41,488 nt of DNA from Bacteroidales bacterium (lineage in GTDB: Bacteria > Bacteroidota > Bacteroidia > Bacteroidales > UBA932). The DNA is taken from assembly GCA_016283985.1 (NCBI GenBank), contig JAEENZ010000118.1, positions 1 to 41,488 on the forward strand, read 5' to 3'. Below are positions 27,448-37,117 of this stretch, one piece after another. The notes below the pieces were generated by a model. The model ran no database searches. It saw only the letters and a program-made list of their open reading frames with translations, and was not told where the DNA came from. Every line of letters begins with the position of its first letter. Position 1 is the first letter of the stretch. The translations under genes were made by a program, and so were the position numbers.

Positions 27448-30400
27448 ATGACCAAGAGATTTCTCTTAACCGTCTTTACTCTATTGCTGCTGCCTCTCGC
27501 ACTCATGGCGCAGAGCCGCAAGGTGCAGGGCGTGGTATTCGAAGACGAGACAGGGCAGCCTCTCCCCGGTGCGACGGTGTCGATCGAAGGCACGACCCGA
27601 GGAGCGATTGCCGACCTTGACGGTTCGTTCGAAATCAACAACGTCAAACCTACCGACAAGCTCAAAGTCGAGTTTGCCGGTAAGGAGACGCTGATTGTTC
27701 CCGTGAACGACCAGAAGAATTTCATGTTCAAGCTGAAGGATCAGGCCAACGAGCTGGAGGGAACCACCATCGTCGCTTTCGGTACGCAGAAGAAAGAAAG
27801 CGTCATCGGCTCCATCTCCACCATCGACGTGGCGACGCTGAAGGTGCCTTCCAGCAACCTTACCACCGCACTTGCGGGTAACGTTGCGGGTATCATCGCC
27901 TACCAGCGTTCCGGTGAGCCCGGCCAGGACAACGCGGACTTCTTCGTGCGAGGCATCACCACTTTCGGTGCCAACACCAGCCCGCTCATCCTCATCGACA
28001 ACATCGAGCTCACGTCCACCGACCTCGCCCGTCTCCAGCCTGATGATATCGCCAGCTTCTCCATCATGAAGGATGCTACCGCAACGGCCCTCTACGGCGC
28101 CCGCGGTGCTAACGGCGTCATCTACGTGACGACCAAGCGCGGCCAGGAAGGGCCTGCGAACATCTTCGCCCGTGTGGAGACCTCGATTTCGGAGCCTACT
28201 TCCAACATCGAGCTGGCGGACCCCGTCACCTACATGAAGGCATACAACGAGGCGATCTCCACCCGCGACCCCCTCGGTGAGCTGAAGTACGGCTACGACA
28301 AGATAGAGCAGACCGGCAAGCCCGGCGCCAACCGCATAATCTACCCCGCCAACGACTGGTACGACATGCTCTTCAAGAAGCGCGCTACCAGCTACCGTGC
28401 CAACGTTTCGGCCAAGGGCGGCGGCAAGGTGGCCCGCTACTACGTGGCAGGCGCCTTCACCGAAGATACCGGTATCCTCAAGGTAGACAAGCGCAACAGC
28501 TTCAACAACAACATCGACCAGAAGACCTACACCCTGCGTTCCAACGTGGATATCAACATCACCCCCACCACCAAGCTGGCGGTCCGCCTAACCGGCAACT
28601 TCACCGACTATACGGGCCCGCTGAACGGCGGTGATGCGGTCTACAAGCAGGTGGTGCACTCGGATCCCGTGCTCTTCCCGGCATATTACCCGTCGGACGA
28701 CGACCACGTGGGCATCCAGCACATCATGTTCGGTAACTACGACACGGGCAACTATTCCAACCCGTATGCCGACATGGTCCGCGGATACAAGGACACCCAG
28801 CGTTCGCAGATGATCGCGGCCGTGGAGCTGAACCAGGATCTGGACTTCATCACCAAGGGTCTGAAGTTCATGACGCTGTTCAACCTCACCAGGCTTTCGT
28901 TCTGGGACGTCCGCCGCTTTTTCTCCCCTTACTGGTACATGCTGGACAGGTATGATTCATACACGGGAGAATATCATATCACACGAATCAACGACTCCGG
29001 TACCGACTACCTCCAGTACAGCGAAGGTTCGAAGACCATTACCAACACGATGTATTCCGAAAGCCGCCTGAACTACTCCCGCGAGTTCGGCCGCAGCGAC
29101 GTCACCGGCCTGCTGGTCCTCACTGCACGGGAGCAGTTGAATGCCAACGCAGGCTCCCTGCAGCTTTCCCTGCCTTCCCGCAACGCCGGTCTTTCCGGGC
29201 GTTTCACCTACGGCTGGGACAAGAAGTACTTCGCCGAGTTCAACTTCGGTTACAACGGTTCGGAACGTTTCCACAAGAGTCACCGCTGGGGTTTCTTCCC
29301 TTCGGCCGGCGCCGCCTGGGTGGTTTCCAACGAAAAGTGGTTCCAGCCCCTGACCAAGTACGTGCATAACCTGAAACTTCGTGCATCCTACGGTCTGGTT
29401 GGTAACGACAATATCGGAGATTCGAAGAACCGTTTCTACTATCTGTCCCAGACCAACATGAACGACAGCAACCGCGGTGCGTCTTTCGGAGAATTCAGGA
29501 GTAATTCCTACAGCGGCATCAGCGTTTCCCGCTATGCCAACGAGGCCATTACCTGGGAGAAGTCCTACAAGGCGAACTACGCCGTCGAGCTCGGCCTCTT
29601 CAAGAAACTGGACGTCATCGCCGAGTACTTCACGGAGCACCGCACCGATATCTTCATGACCCGTGCCGACGTTCCCGAGACCATGGGCCTCGAGGCGAGC
29701 ATCGCCGCGAACATCGGCGAAGCCGCCGCACACGGCGTGGATATCCAGGCAGACTACAAGCACGTGGTGAACAAGGATTTCTGGATGTCCGCCCGCGGAA
29801 ACTTCACGTATTCCTCCAGCAAGTACCTCGTGTACGAGGAACCCCAGTACAAGGAGCCCTGGCGCATGCATGCCGGCTATTCCATCAAGCAGAAATGGGG
29901 ATACATAGCCGAGCGCCTATTCATCGACGACGAAGAAGCCGCCAACTCTCCTTCCCAGACATCTTTCGGCAGCCAGTACGGCGGCGGTGACATCAAGTAC
30001 ACCGACGTGAACGGCGACGGTGTCATCACCGAAGCGGACATGGTTCCCATCGGCCTGCCGACATCTCCTGAAATCATTTACGGATTCGGTTATTCCCTCG
30101 GCTACCGCGGATTCGACTTCTCCTTGTTCTTCCAGGGATTGGCCAACGAGTCGTTCTGGATCGATGCATCGACCGACTACAATCCCAGTAAGAATATTGC
30201 CGGTACCGCTCCGTTCGTGAACAATACCCAGCTGCTCAAGGCCTATGCCGACAGCCACTGGAGCGAGGACAACCGCGACATCTACGCCCTGTGGCCCCGC
30301 TACAGCGCATATTCCAACTACAACAACTCCGCCGTGAGCACATGGTGGATGCGCGATGGCGCATTCCTCCGCCTCAAGCAGCTGGAGCTCGGTTATACCC

Positions 30401-30576
30401 TGCCTTATAAACTCACGAAAAAAGCCCGCATCGAAAACATGCGCGTCTACTTCCAGGGCAACAACCTTCTCTGCTGGAGCCGCTTCAAGCTCTGGGATCC
30501 CGAGCTTGCGGATACAGGACTCAACTATCCTATCCAGCGCACGTACAACATAGGCGTTCATTTAACCTTTAAATAG
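27448..30576 (+). CDS. SusC-like TonB-dependent outer-membrane transporter (pair 2)
   Basis: 1042 aa. The signal peptide (cleavage near LALMA-QS) is followed by a CarboxypepD_reg-like domain (GVVFEDETGQPLPGATVSIEG), the plug (IVAFGTQKKESVIGSISTID, SIMKDATATALYGARGANGV) and a barrel ending in GVHLTFK. The sequence differs a good deal from the SusC at 4779-8003, e.g. IVAFGTQKK rather than VVVGYGTARK, so the two pairs are not a recent duplication and probably take up different glycans. The SusD partner follows after 8 nt. An aromatic-rich N-terminal barrel region (about 380-480) is in the range expected for the family. Confidence 0.97.
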   Translation: MTKRFLLTVFTLLLLPLALMAQSRKVQGVVFEDETGQPLPGATVSIEGTTRGAIADLDGSFEINNVKPTDKLKVEFAGKETLIVPVNDQKNFMFKLKDQANELEGTTIVAFGTQKKESVIGSISTIDVATLKVPSSNLTTALAGNVAGIIAYQRSGEPGQDNADFFVRGITTFGANTSPLILIDNIELTSTDLARLQPDDIASFSIMKDATATALYGARGANGVIYVTTKRGQEGPANIFARVETSISEPTSNIELADPVTYMKAYNEAISTRDPLGELKYGYDKIEQTGKPGANRIIYPANDWYDMLFKKRATSYRANVSAKGGGKVARYYVAGAFTEDTGILKVDKRNSFNNNIDQKTYTLRSNVDINITPTTKLAVRLTGNFTDYTGPLNGGDAVYKQVVHSDPVLFPAYYPSDDDHVGIQHIMFGNYDTGNYSNPYADMVRGYKDTQRSQMIAAVELNQDLDFITKGLKFMTLFNLTRLSFWDVRRFFSPYWYMLDRYDSYTGEYHITRINDSGTDYLQYSEGSKTITNTMYSESRLNYSREFGRSDVTGLLVLTAREQLNANAGSLQLSLPSRNAGLSGRFTYGWDKKYFAEFNFGYNGSERFHKSHRWGFFPSAGAAWVVSNEKWFQPLTKYVHNLKLRASYGLVGNDNIGDSKNRFYYLSQTNMNDSNRGASFGEFRSNSYSGISVSRYANEAITWEKSYKANYAVELGLFKKLDVIAEYFTEHRTDIFMTRADVPETMGLEASIAANIGEAAAHGVDIQADYKHVVNKDFWMSARGNFTYSSSKYLVYEEPQYKEPWRMHAGYSIKQKWGYIAERLFIDDEEAANSPSQTSFGSQYGGGDIKYTDVNGDGVITEADMVPIGLPTSPEIIYGFGYSLGYRGFDFSLFFQGLANESFWIDASTDYNPSKNIAGTAPFVNNTQLLKAYADSHWSEDNRDIYALWPRYSAYSNYNNSAVSTWWMRDGAFLRLKQLELGYTLPYKLTKKARIENMRVYFQGNNLLCWSRFKLWDPELADTGLNYPIQRTYNIGVHLTFK

Positions 30577-30584
30577 TGTCAGCC

Positions 30585-32534
30585 ATGCGTAAATTGATTG
30601 TAAAGATTTCTTTGATCCTTGCGGTTGCGGGCACGTTTATCGGTGTATCGTCCTGCAATGGATTCCTCAATGTGGTTCCGGACGACGGCGTGCCGCGCAT
30701 CGACATGGCCTTCAACCTCCGTTCCACCGCAATACGCTATCTGGCAACCTGCTATTCCTTCATGCCTGAAGACGGCAATGTTGCCGGAGACCCCGCGATG
30801 CTTACCGGAGACGAACTCTGGGACCTCGTGGGCCGAATCGTTTCCAACAGGAGCGACCGCGTCCCCAATACCCTCTTCCAGATAGCCCGCGGCTACCAGA
30901 GCGCATCCAACGTGCGCGCCAACGACTGGGCCAGGATGTACCAGGCAATACGATGCTGTGACATCCTCGTCGAGAACATAGACAACGTGCCGGACATGAC
31001 CTTTGAAGAAAAGGATCAGTGGAAGGCGGAGGTTACGTTCCTCAAGGCCTACTACCACTTCCATCTGGTCCGCAAGTGGGGCCCTGTGCCTATCATACGC
31101 GAAAGCCTGCCCATCGACTCCGACATGGAGACGGTCCGGGTGTATCGCGAGAACATCGACACCTGCTTCAACTTCATCATCCGCCTGCTGGACCAGGCGA
31201 TGGACCGCTTGCCCCTGACGCCGGAGTCCACCGACATGTACGGGCGCATAACCAAGCCCATCTGCGCTGCCCTCAAGGCAAAGGTTTCGGTTTATGCCGC
31301 AAGCCCGCTGTTCAACGGCAATGAGGAGGAAGCCGCCTTGGTGGACAACCAGGAAAGGCCGCTGTTCCCTGCCAAGAGCGAAGCCCAGAAGGAGGACCGC
31401 TGGAACGATGCCATCAAGGCATGCGCCGATGCGATTGCCATATGCGAACAGGCTAACATCACGATGTACGAAGGAAAGGACATCACCTACAGGATGACCG
31501 ACTCGCTGAAGCGGACGCTCACCCTTCGCAATGCCTTCAATCAGCGCTGGAACAGCGAACTCATATGGGGCAACACCCAGACACCTCCGTCTGCCTTTTC
31601 CACTTTCCAACAGTGGACCATGCCCAATATGACCGAAAACAAACACACTACCGGCGGTTACAGATTCATCGGCGTGCCCATGAAGATAGTGGACCAGTTC
31701 TACACGAACAACGGCCTGCCGATTGCTAATGACGCGAGTTGGGATGGGGTCAAAACCCAGGAGCTGAGGAAGGTTACCGCCGAATATAATTACTATCTCC
31801 AGGAAGGTTACACGACCGTTGCCCAGAACTTCAACCGTGAGCCGCGTTTCTATGCTTTCCTTGGTTTCGACGGAGGAAAATGGCTGGGTGAATTATCCAA
31901 TTACAATGATCTCGCCCCGGAAAATGTTCCGGCTCTGTCATGCCGTAACGGCGGACACGAAGGAAAATCCGGCGGAGAGGTAGGCCCTGTCACCGGATAC
32001 TTCGCAAAGAAACTCTATCCTCTGGCTTGCAACTTTGCGGGCGACAATACTTTTGTATACTACTGGTATCCATGGCCCATCATCCGTCTGACCGACCTGT
32101 ATCTCCTCTACGCCGAAGCCATCAACGAGGCGGAAGGCCCCAATGGAGCGCACAGTGCAGACATGTTCAAGTACATCAACAAAGTGCGTGAACGTGCCGG
32201 CATTCCGGACGTAAAGACATCCTGGGACAGCTTCAGCAACAGTCCGGGCTATTACAAGACCCAATTCGGCATGCGGAACATCATCCATCGCGAGCGTTCC
32301 ATCGAGCTGTCGTTCGAGAGCGAACGCTTCTGGGACATCCGCCGCTGGAAAGAAGCCCCCAATGAGTATCAGAAGGGAATTTATGGTTACACCGTGACCG
32401 GTTTCTCTCCGGAGGATTATTATGAAAAGAAGCTTATTGCGACCCAGACCTTCGGCCTGAAGGATTACTTCTGGCCCATCTACACTTATTATCTGGACCG
32501 CAATCCTAATCTCGTTCAGAATCTGGGTTGGTAA
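30585..32534 (+). CDS. SusD/RagB-like surface glycan-binding lipoprotein (pair 2)
   Basis: 649 aa from the ATG at 30585; a GTG overlapping the SusC stop (30576) adds three residues and is less likely. The lipoprotein signal ends at C24 (FIGVSSCNGFLN). SusD features are AEVTFLKAYYHFHLVRKWGPVPII, KPICAALKAKVSVYAASPLFNG, ITDLYLLYAEAINEAEGP-type helix (IRLTDLYLLYAEAINEA) and YINKVRERAGIP, followed by a C-terminal ERSIELSFESERFWDIRRWK. This is the partner that caps SusC 2. The WDIRRWK end region is typical of SusD proteins with larger glycan ligands, but no ligand can be named. Confidence 0.96.
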   Translation: MRKLIVKISLILAVAGTFIGVSSCNGFLNVVPDDGVPRIDMAFNLRSTAIRYLATCYSFMPEDGNVAGDPAMLTGDELWDLVGRIVSNRSDRVPNTLFQIARGYQSASNVRANDWARMYQAIRCCDILVENIDNVPDMTFEEKDQWKAEVTFLKAYYHFHLVRKWGPVPIIRESLPIDSDMETVRVYRENIDTCFNFIIRLLDQAMDRLPLTPESTDMYGRITKPICAALKAKVSVYAASPLFNGNEEEAALVDNQERPLFPAKSEAQKEDRWNDAIKACADAIAICEQANITMYEGKDITYRMTDSLKRTLTLRNAFNQRWNSELIWGNTQTPPSAFSTFQQWTMPNMTENKHTTGGYRFIGVPMKIVDQFYTNNGLPIANDASWDGVKTQELRKVTAEYNYYLQEGYTTVAQNFNREPRFYAFLGFDGGKWLGELSNYNDLAPENVPALSCRNGGHEGKSGGEVGPVTGYFAKKLYPLACNFAGDNTFVYYWYPWPIIRLTDLYLLYAEAINEAEGPNGAHSADMFKYINKVRERAGIPDVKTSWDSFSNSPGYYKTQFGMRNIIHRERSIELSFESERFWDIRRWKEAPNEYQKGIYGYTVTGFSPEDYYEKKLIATQTFGLKDYFWPIYTYYLDRNPNLVQNLGW

Positions 32535-32546
32535 TTAGATTGAAGT

Positions 32547-33908
32547 ATGATGAAACTGAAGAATATCATATTATGGGCCGGTGCCGCCATGCTCGCGGTT
32601 GCCTGCTCCGATGAACTCGGATCCCGCGTCGACCAGTACGCCAACGTGGGCATTCCCGTTCCCATCACCGTGAAGAGCGTCCGTAACATCGCCGGCGGTG
32701 CCGTCATCAAGGTCACCATTCCGGATGACCCCACCCTGAAAGGCGTGGTTGCCGAGTATGAACGTAATGGAGAGGTGGTGAACACCAAGATCTCCCGCTA
32801 CGTGGACAGCCTTACCGTAGAAGGATATGCCGATACCCAGAAGCATACGGTGAAGCTTTACTCCTTCAACGTGAACGAGGAGCGCTCTTCCGGCGTGGAC
32901 GTGGAGATTCAGCCTCTGACTCCTGCCATACTCGAAGTCAATCCTTCCATCATCGAATCTTTCGGTGGTGTAAAGGTGCACATTCAGAACAATAAATCCA
33001 AGGCCGATCTTGCCATATGTATCCTCCGCGATGCAGACCTTTCGGACATGGGCAAACCCCTTAGCAAGATGAAGTGGGTGGAAGTGACCACGATGTTCAC
33101 GGCCAGTGAGGACATTTATCTTTCCCGCCGTGGAATCGAACCCAAGAAGGCTATTTTCGGCATGTATCTGCGGGATCACTGGGGGAACGTTTCCGACACC
33201 ACCGTAGCCGTGCTTACTCCAATAGTCGAGTCCAGACTCGATACGGTCAAGGTAAACGGTTCCCTGTACTACAAATTCAGCGATGCTAAGATAAACGATG
33301 ATATCTGTGTCACCCAGAATGCCAGTTACTATCCTGTCCAGGCATTGTGGGATGGCTCTGGACAGAGCGTGGTACCTCACTTCTTTGTCAGTCAGGAAGT
33401 CGATGGCTACTCTCCGACATGGCTTACAGTAGACCTTGGTAATATGGCAAGGCTCAGCCGCATCACTACTCTTCCCAGAATAGGGTATCTGGAATTCAGC
33501 GGCGGAGCCGTACGCGATTATGAATTCTGGGGAACTCCCGGCGAATTGCAACCCGACGGAAGTTACGCCAAGCCTACTGGCAAAGTTCTGCCCGCTACGG
33601 AAGACAATCCAAACGGATTCGATACTGACGTCTGGTTCTGCCTCGGCAAGTTCACCCAGGCGAAGCCTTCCGGTTATCTCTCGAACGGCTTGCCCGGGGA
33701 CATTACGACTGAAGACAGGCAGACTTTCAATGCCGGCAACGACTTCGAACTCGATCCCGTGCAGTATCCGCACTGCAATGACCCGATACGTTACTTCCGC
33801 ATCGTGTTCGCAAACACCTTCACTACTTTTGAATATGGTCGTTCCACCTCGAACCGTTCGGTTCAGACCGGTGAAGTGACTCCTTTTGGACAGCCAATAA
33901 TTGAATAG
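32547..33908 (+). CDS. DUF4959/DUF5126/DUF5000-type surface lipoprotein
   Basis: 453 aa with lipoprotein Cys C20 (AMLAVACSDE). It appears to consist of an N-terminal FnIII-like domain (about 38-125, PITVKSVRNIAGGAVIKVTIP), a middle beta domain (about 130-235) and a C-terminal F5/8-type, DUF5000-like galactose-binding sandwich (about 245-450, SYYPVQALWDGSGQS, WLTVDLGNMARLSRITTLPR, RYFRIVFANTF). Proteins of this layout often lie directly downstream of SusD and are thought to be surface glycan-binding proteins. Two possible start Mets lie side by side. Spacing is 12 nt from SusD and 2 nt to the next gene, so it is operonic. No enzyme motif is visible. Confidence 0.82.
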   Translation: MMKLKNIILWAGAAMLAVACSDELGSRVDQYANVGIPVPITVKSVRNIAGGAVIKVTIPDDPTLKGVVAEYERNGEVVNTKISRYVDSLTVEGYADTQKHTVKLYSFNVNEERSSGVDVEIQPLTPAILEVNPSIIESFGGVKVHIQNNKSKADLAICILRDADLSDMGKPLSKMKWVEVTTMFTASEDIYLSRRGIEPKKAIFGMYLRDHWGNVSDTTVAVLTPIVESRLDTVKVNGSLYYKFSDAKINDDICVTQNASYYPVQALWDGSGQSVVPHFFVSQEVDGYSPTWLTVDLGNMARLSRITTLPRIGYLEFSGGAVRDYEFWGTPGELQPDGSYAKPTGKVLPATEDNPNGFDTDVWFCLGKFTQAKPSGYLSNGLPGDITTEDRQTFNAGNDFELDPVQYPHCNDPIRYFRIVFANTFTTFEYGRSTSNRSVQTGEVTPFGQPIIE

Positions 33909-33910
33909 CC

Positions 33911-35095
33911 ATGAAGAATATATACCTTATTATTATTACGGCTTTGGCTCTTGTGATTTCTTCCTGCGGTAAACAGGATACCATCTACAAGGAGTTCGTA
34001 AAAAACGGCGGGCTGATCTATCCGGCAAAGCCGGTCAATGTTTCTGCCGACAGAGGTTTTCAGCGGGTAGTCCTGAACTGGGACCTGCCTATGGATCCGT
34101 CGATCCGGACGGCGAAACTGTTCTGGGACAGCCGTACCAAAAGCATGGATTTCAACTATTCCTCCTATCCGGACGGCAAGGTGTCCGTTGCCATTACCGA
34201 TCTTGAGGACAGGTCATATACATTCGAGATTGTCAATTACGATGCTGACGAACATGCTTCCCTTGCAGTAGAAATAACCTCATCTCCTTTTGGGGACAGT
34301 TGGCTGGTTTCCCATATCGAACGCACGATGGTTTATGCCGAAATGGACGGCACGGATGCCTTGATTACCATGGGCAAACCCACGGATGAGTTTATCGCAA
34401 CGCGTTTCCGCTATGTGGACAACTCCGGCGAAACCGTGGTCAGCAAGCCATTCTACGTCAATGAGGAGATACGTCTCCCCGATGCCAAGAAATGGAAGTT
34501 CCTGGAGTACCAGTCTGCATTCTCGTCGGCAGAGGGAATAGATACCGTATGGTTCAGCAACTGGACAAAGTCTCCTTATCCGCTTGCCACGAAAGTCGAC
34601 AACAGTGCCGTCGTGACCGTGACCGACAATCAGATCAGGGACAACTTCAAACCTGAGTTGATCCTCGATGGGATCAAGGATGACGGGAACAGCCGCTGGT
34701 ATAGTTCGGATAAAGCGGCATATCGCAGCATTTTCCCTAAAATACTTGTTATCGACACAAAACTGTTGGGTGACAATGCCATGACCTTCAATCATTTCGT
34801 TTTTTACGAGGATCCCGACCCGGATGGTCAGACCAGACGCTATATCAGGGGCGTAAACATATATGTCGGTGATACCAAGTTCAATGCGAACGATGCGAAC
34901 TATGAAACCAATTTCGGGACGCCGGTCCTGTCCGTTTCGCTTAATCAGTTGAGCCCGGTCCAAGACTTTTTTATCGATAATCCAAAAAAGGGACGGTATA
35001 TCGCCATCGTATTCCGTAACACCTTCAACAGTTCCGGTTTTATCGATTTGTGGGAATTCGAGGCCTTTGGCTATGTAGCTTCAAGTGCAAACTAA
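33911..35095 (+). CDS. DUF4998-type surface lipoprotein
   Basis: 394 aa with lipoprotein Cys C19 (LVISSCGKQD). The N-terminal segment TIYKEFVKNGGLIYPAKP followed by RGFQRVVLNWDLPMDPS is the DUF4998 signature (about 20-215). The C-terminal half (about 220-390, ending RYIAIVFRNTFNSSGFIDLWEFEAFGY) looks like an F5/8-type or DUF5000-like sandwich similar to the end of the preceding protein, so the two may be distant relatives. Expected to be a surface glycan-binding lipoprotein of the operon. No catalytic residues are recognisable. It starts 2 nt after the previous stop. Confidence 0.8.
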   Translation: MKNIYLIIITALALVISSCGKQDTIYKEFVKNGGLIYPAKPVNVSADRGFQRVVLNWDLPMDPSIRTAKLFWDSRTKSMDFNYSSYPDGKVSVAITDLEDRSYTFEIVNYDADEHASLAVEITSSPFGDSWLVSHIERTMVYAEMDGTDALITMGKPTDEFIATRFRYVDNSGETVVSKPFYVNEEIRLPDAKKWKFLEYQSAFSSAEGIDTVWFSNWTKSPYPLATKVDNSAVVTVTDNQIRDNFKPELILDGIKDDGNSRWYSSDKAAYRSIFPKILVIDTKLLGDNAMTFNHFVFYEDPDPDGQTRRYIRGVNIYVGDTKFNANDANYETNFGTPVLSVSLNQLSPVQDFFIDNPKKGRYIAIVFRNTFNSSGFIDLWEFEAFGYVASSAN

Positions 35096-35123
35096 TTTTC
35101 AACCATTTTAAATATTAACGTTT

Positions 35124-37088
35124 ATGAAGAAAATCTTATTCTTGATTTCAGCCCTGGCGCTGATGTTCGCATCTTCCTGTGAGAAAGCGGAAGAAAATGG
35201 CGGGCAAGGCGGCAATGGGCAGAATTCTTCCCCGGAATTGATTGTCGACAGGACAGTCTACTCCGTTGGTTTTGGCGCGGGAGTGCTGAACATCCCTGTG
35301 GATGCCACCAGCAAGTCCGTCAAAGTATCCGTCGTAGGCGATGCCAAGGACTGGATAACCTACAATGAGACCAAGGCAGAGCCCAAGGCAGAACTGGAAA
35401 CCCATTTCGTCGTCGTTTCCTATTTGGAGAATCTCATCGCTACGGCCCGTGAAGGATCGGTCACCATTTCTCTCGACAACTTGTCCGAGACCGTGACCAT
35501 CAAGCAGGCTGCGGCAAAGGCGAAGATCATCGTTTCCGAGACTTCTAGAAGGATGAACCCCCGCGGCGACGCCTTCTTCGTGACGGTTACGGCCAACGAT
35601 GATTACACCGTCACCACCACCGGGGATTGGCTGACATGCAACAAGGCGACCGGCGAGATCAAGGCCACGTTGAATGGAAGCGGTGCTCTCCGCACCGGCA
35701 AGGTGGTTTTCACCTCCAAGGCTGAAGCGGACGTTACGGCGGAAGTTACCGTAACCCAGAAGGCCGCCAACGTGGATCCCGAACTCATCAACATCCTTGC
35801 AATCGGCGACACTTTCATCGATGATTATGCCCCTTATTTCCTCGGCGTGCTTGGCAGCCTTGGATACACGAAGATCCATATCGCCAACATTCCTTTCGAC
35901 GGGAAGAGCCTCGCGGAGGTTGCTACCGCGCTCAACGGTAAGGAAAAGGTCGAAATCCATGCATGCCTGGACGGTACGAATCTGTTCGCAGCCGATACGC
36001 TCGTGGCCGAGGTCCTCGGTCCCGATGACTGGGATGCAATCGTCATTCAGCCTTCCCTCGACAAGGCGGGCGTATACGACGCCGAATCCATTGACAACAT
36101 CGTGAATGTCGTCCGTACCTACTGCGAATTCACTCCTCTCTACTGGAACATGACCTGGGCATACAAGGCTACTTCAACTGCCGAGGCGTTCAAGAACTAT
36201 GGCAGCAAGCAGCTGGCAATGTATACCGCTGTCGCCGACGTGGCCGAACAGGTTTCTGCAAACAAGGAGTTTGCAGGAATCATCCCTCTCGGAACCCTGA
36301 TCCAGAACATCCGCACCAGCTACATCGAAGACAATGTCACCTCCGATGATGCTCACCTCAGCGTGAATATCGGACAGCTTGCAGCCGCATACATGTGGGC
36401 GCAGGTGCTCACCGGCAAGAATCCCACCCAGGTTGACCCGTATTTCAAGCCTGCCCTCAGGTATGATCCCGATTGCCTCCCTGCAATGCTCGAGGCGTTC
36501 ACGAATGCCATGGCGAAACCTTTCGAGGTCACCAATGCCACCCAGTATCCTCCGTATGTGATGAACGTGGCGGCGGCCGATGCCAATGCTCTCATCACTG
36601 CAGCCGGCTTCAACCCCGACGAATATGTCGCCGCTCCTTTCATCGTGCTGCATTACGGCTTCTATAATTCTGAGAAAGGTAATTATCTCACTTGCTCTGT
36701 ATTCAAGGGTTCGAACGACGGCAACATGAACAAGTACGCAGCAACCCACATCATCCCCAAGGCACAGATTCCTAACGGATCGCTTATCGTTGTTCTCAGC
36801 GGCTATCAGTATCGTCCGGAAGGATGGGTTACTCTGAACACCGTGAACGATGGCCAGAGCGGACATCCTTCACGTCCCGGCAACGTCTCCGATTCCGTCG
36901 TCGAAGTGAATGATACATGGTGGGGAACCTTTACCTACAGGGCATTCAACATCTCCAAGACTGATGGTAGTAATCCTTCCACAGCCGAGATGAGGGCCAT
37001 AGGAACCAAGTTCGGTATCTATCTGCCCAAGACTGCCGTCAACAATGGTCTGGAGGATTACGAAGATGGTGAATGGAGTTGGAAATAA
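35124..37088 (+). CDS. BACON-domain lipoprotein with degenerate DUF4886 SGNH-like domain
   Basis: 654 aa, lipoprotein Cys C19 (LMFASSCEK). Two BACON-type domains (about 32-128 and 131-218; each ends in a TVTIKQA or TVTQKA strand) precede a DUF4886/SGNH-like domain starting at INILAIGDTFIDD (224-236) and running to the DxxH motif D408/H411 (DDAHLS). DUF4886 members normally have GNSF with the nucleophilic Ser; here T230 stands in its place. The last 170 residues (about 485-654) are an unrecognised domain. It is probably a carbohydrate-binding or non-catalytic surface protein. 28 nt separate it from the preceding gene, still consistent with one operon. Confidence 0.8.
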   Translation: MKKILFLISALALMFASSCEKAEENGGQGGNGQNSSPELIVDRTVYSVGFGAGVLNIPVDATSKSVKVSVVGDAKDWITYNETKAEPKAELETHFVVVSYLENLIATAREGSVTISLDNLSETVTIKQAAAKAKIIVSETSRRMNPRGDAFFVTVTANDDYTVTTTGDWLTCNKATGEIKATLNGSGALRTGKVVFTSKAEADVTAEVTVTQKAANVDPELINILAIGDTFIDDYAPYFLGVLGSLGYTKIHIANIPFDGKSLAEVATALNGKEKVEIHACLDGTNLFAADTLVAEVLGPDDWDAIVIQPSLDKAGVYDAESIDNIVNVVRTYCEFTPLYWNMTWAYKATSTAEAFKNYGSKQLAMYTAVADVAEQVSANKEFAGIIPLGTLIQNIRTSYIEDNVTSDDAHLSVNIGQLAAAYMWAQVLTGKNPTQVDPYFKPALRYDPDCLPAMLEAFTNAMAKPFEVTNATQYPPYVMNVAAADANALITAAGFNPDEYVAAPFIVLHYGFYNSEKGNYLTCSVFKGSNDGNMNKYAATHIIPKAQIPNGSLIVVLSGYQYRPEGWVTLNTVNDGQSGHPSRPGNVSDSVVEVNDTWWGTFTYRAFNISKTDGSNPSTAEMRAIGTKFGIYLPKTAVNNGLEDYEDGEWSWK

Positions 37089-37117
37089 CAATGTCTGACA
37101 GCTAAATGAAAGATAAT

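Noticed and set aside
35124..37088. Calling this protein an active SGNH esterase
   Set aside because: The Ser expected in the first block is replaced by Thr (AIGDTF), so activity cannot be claimed from sequence.
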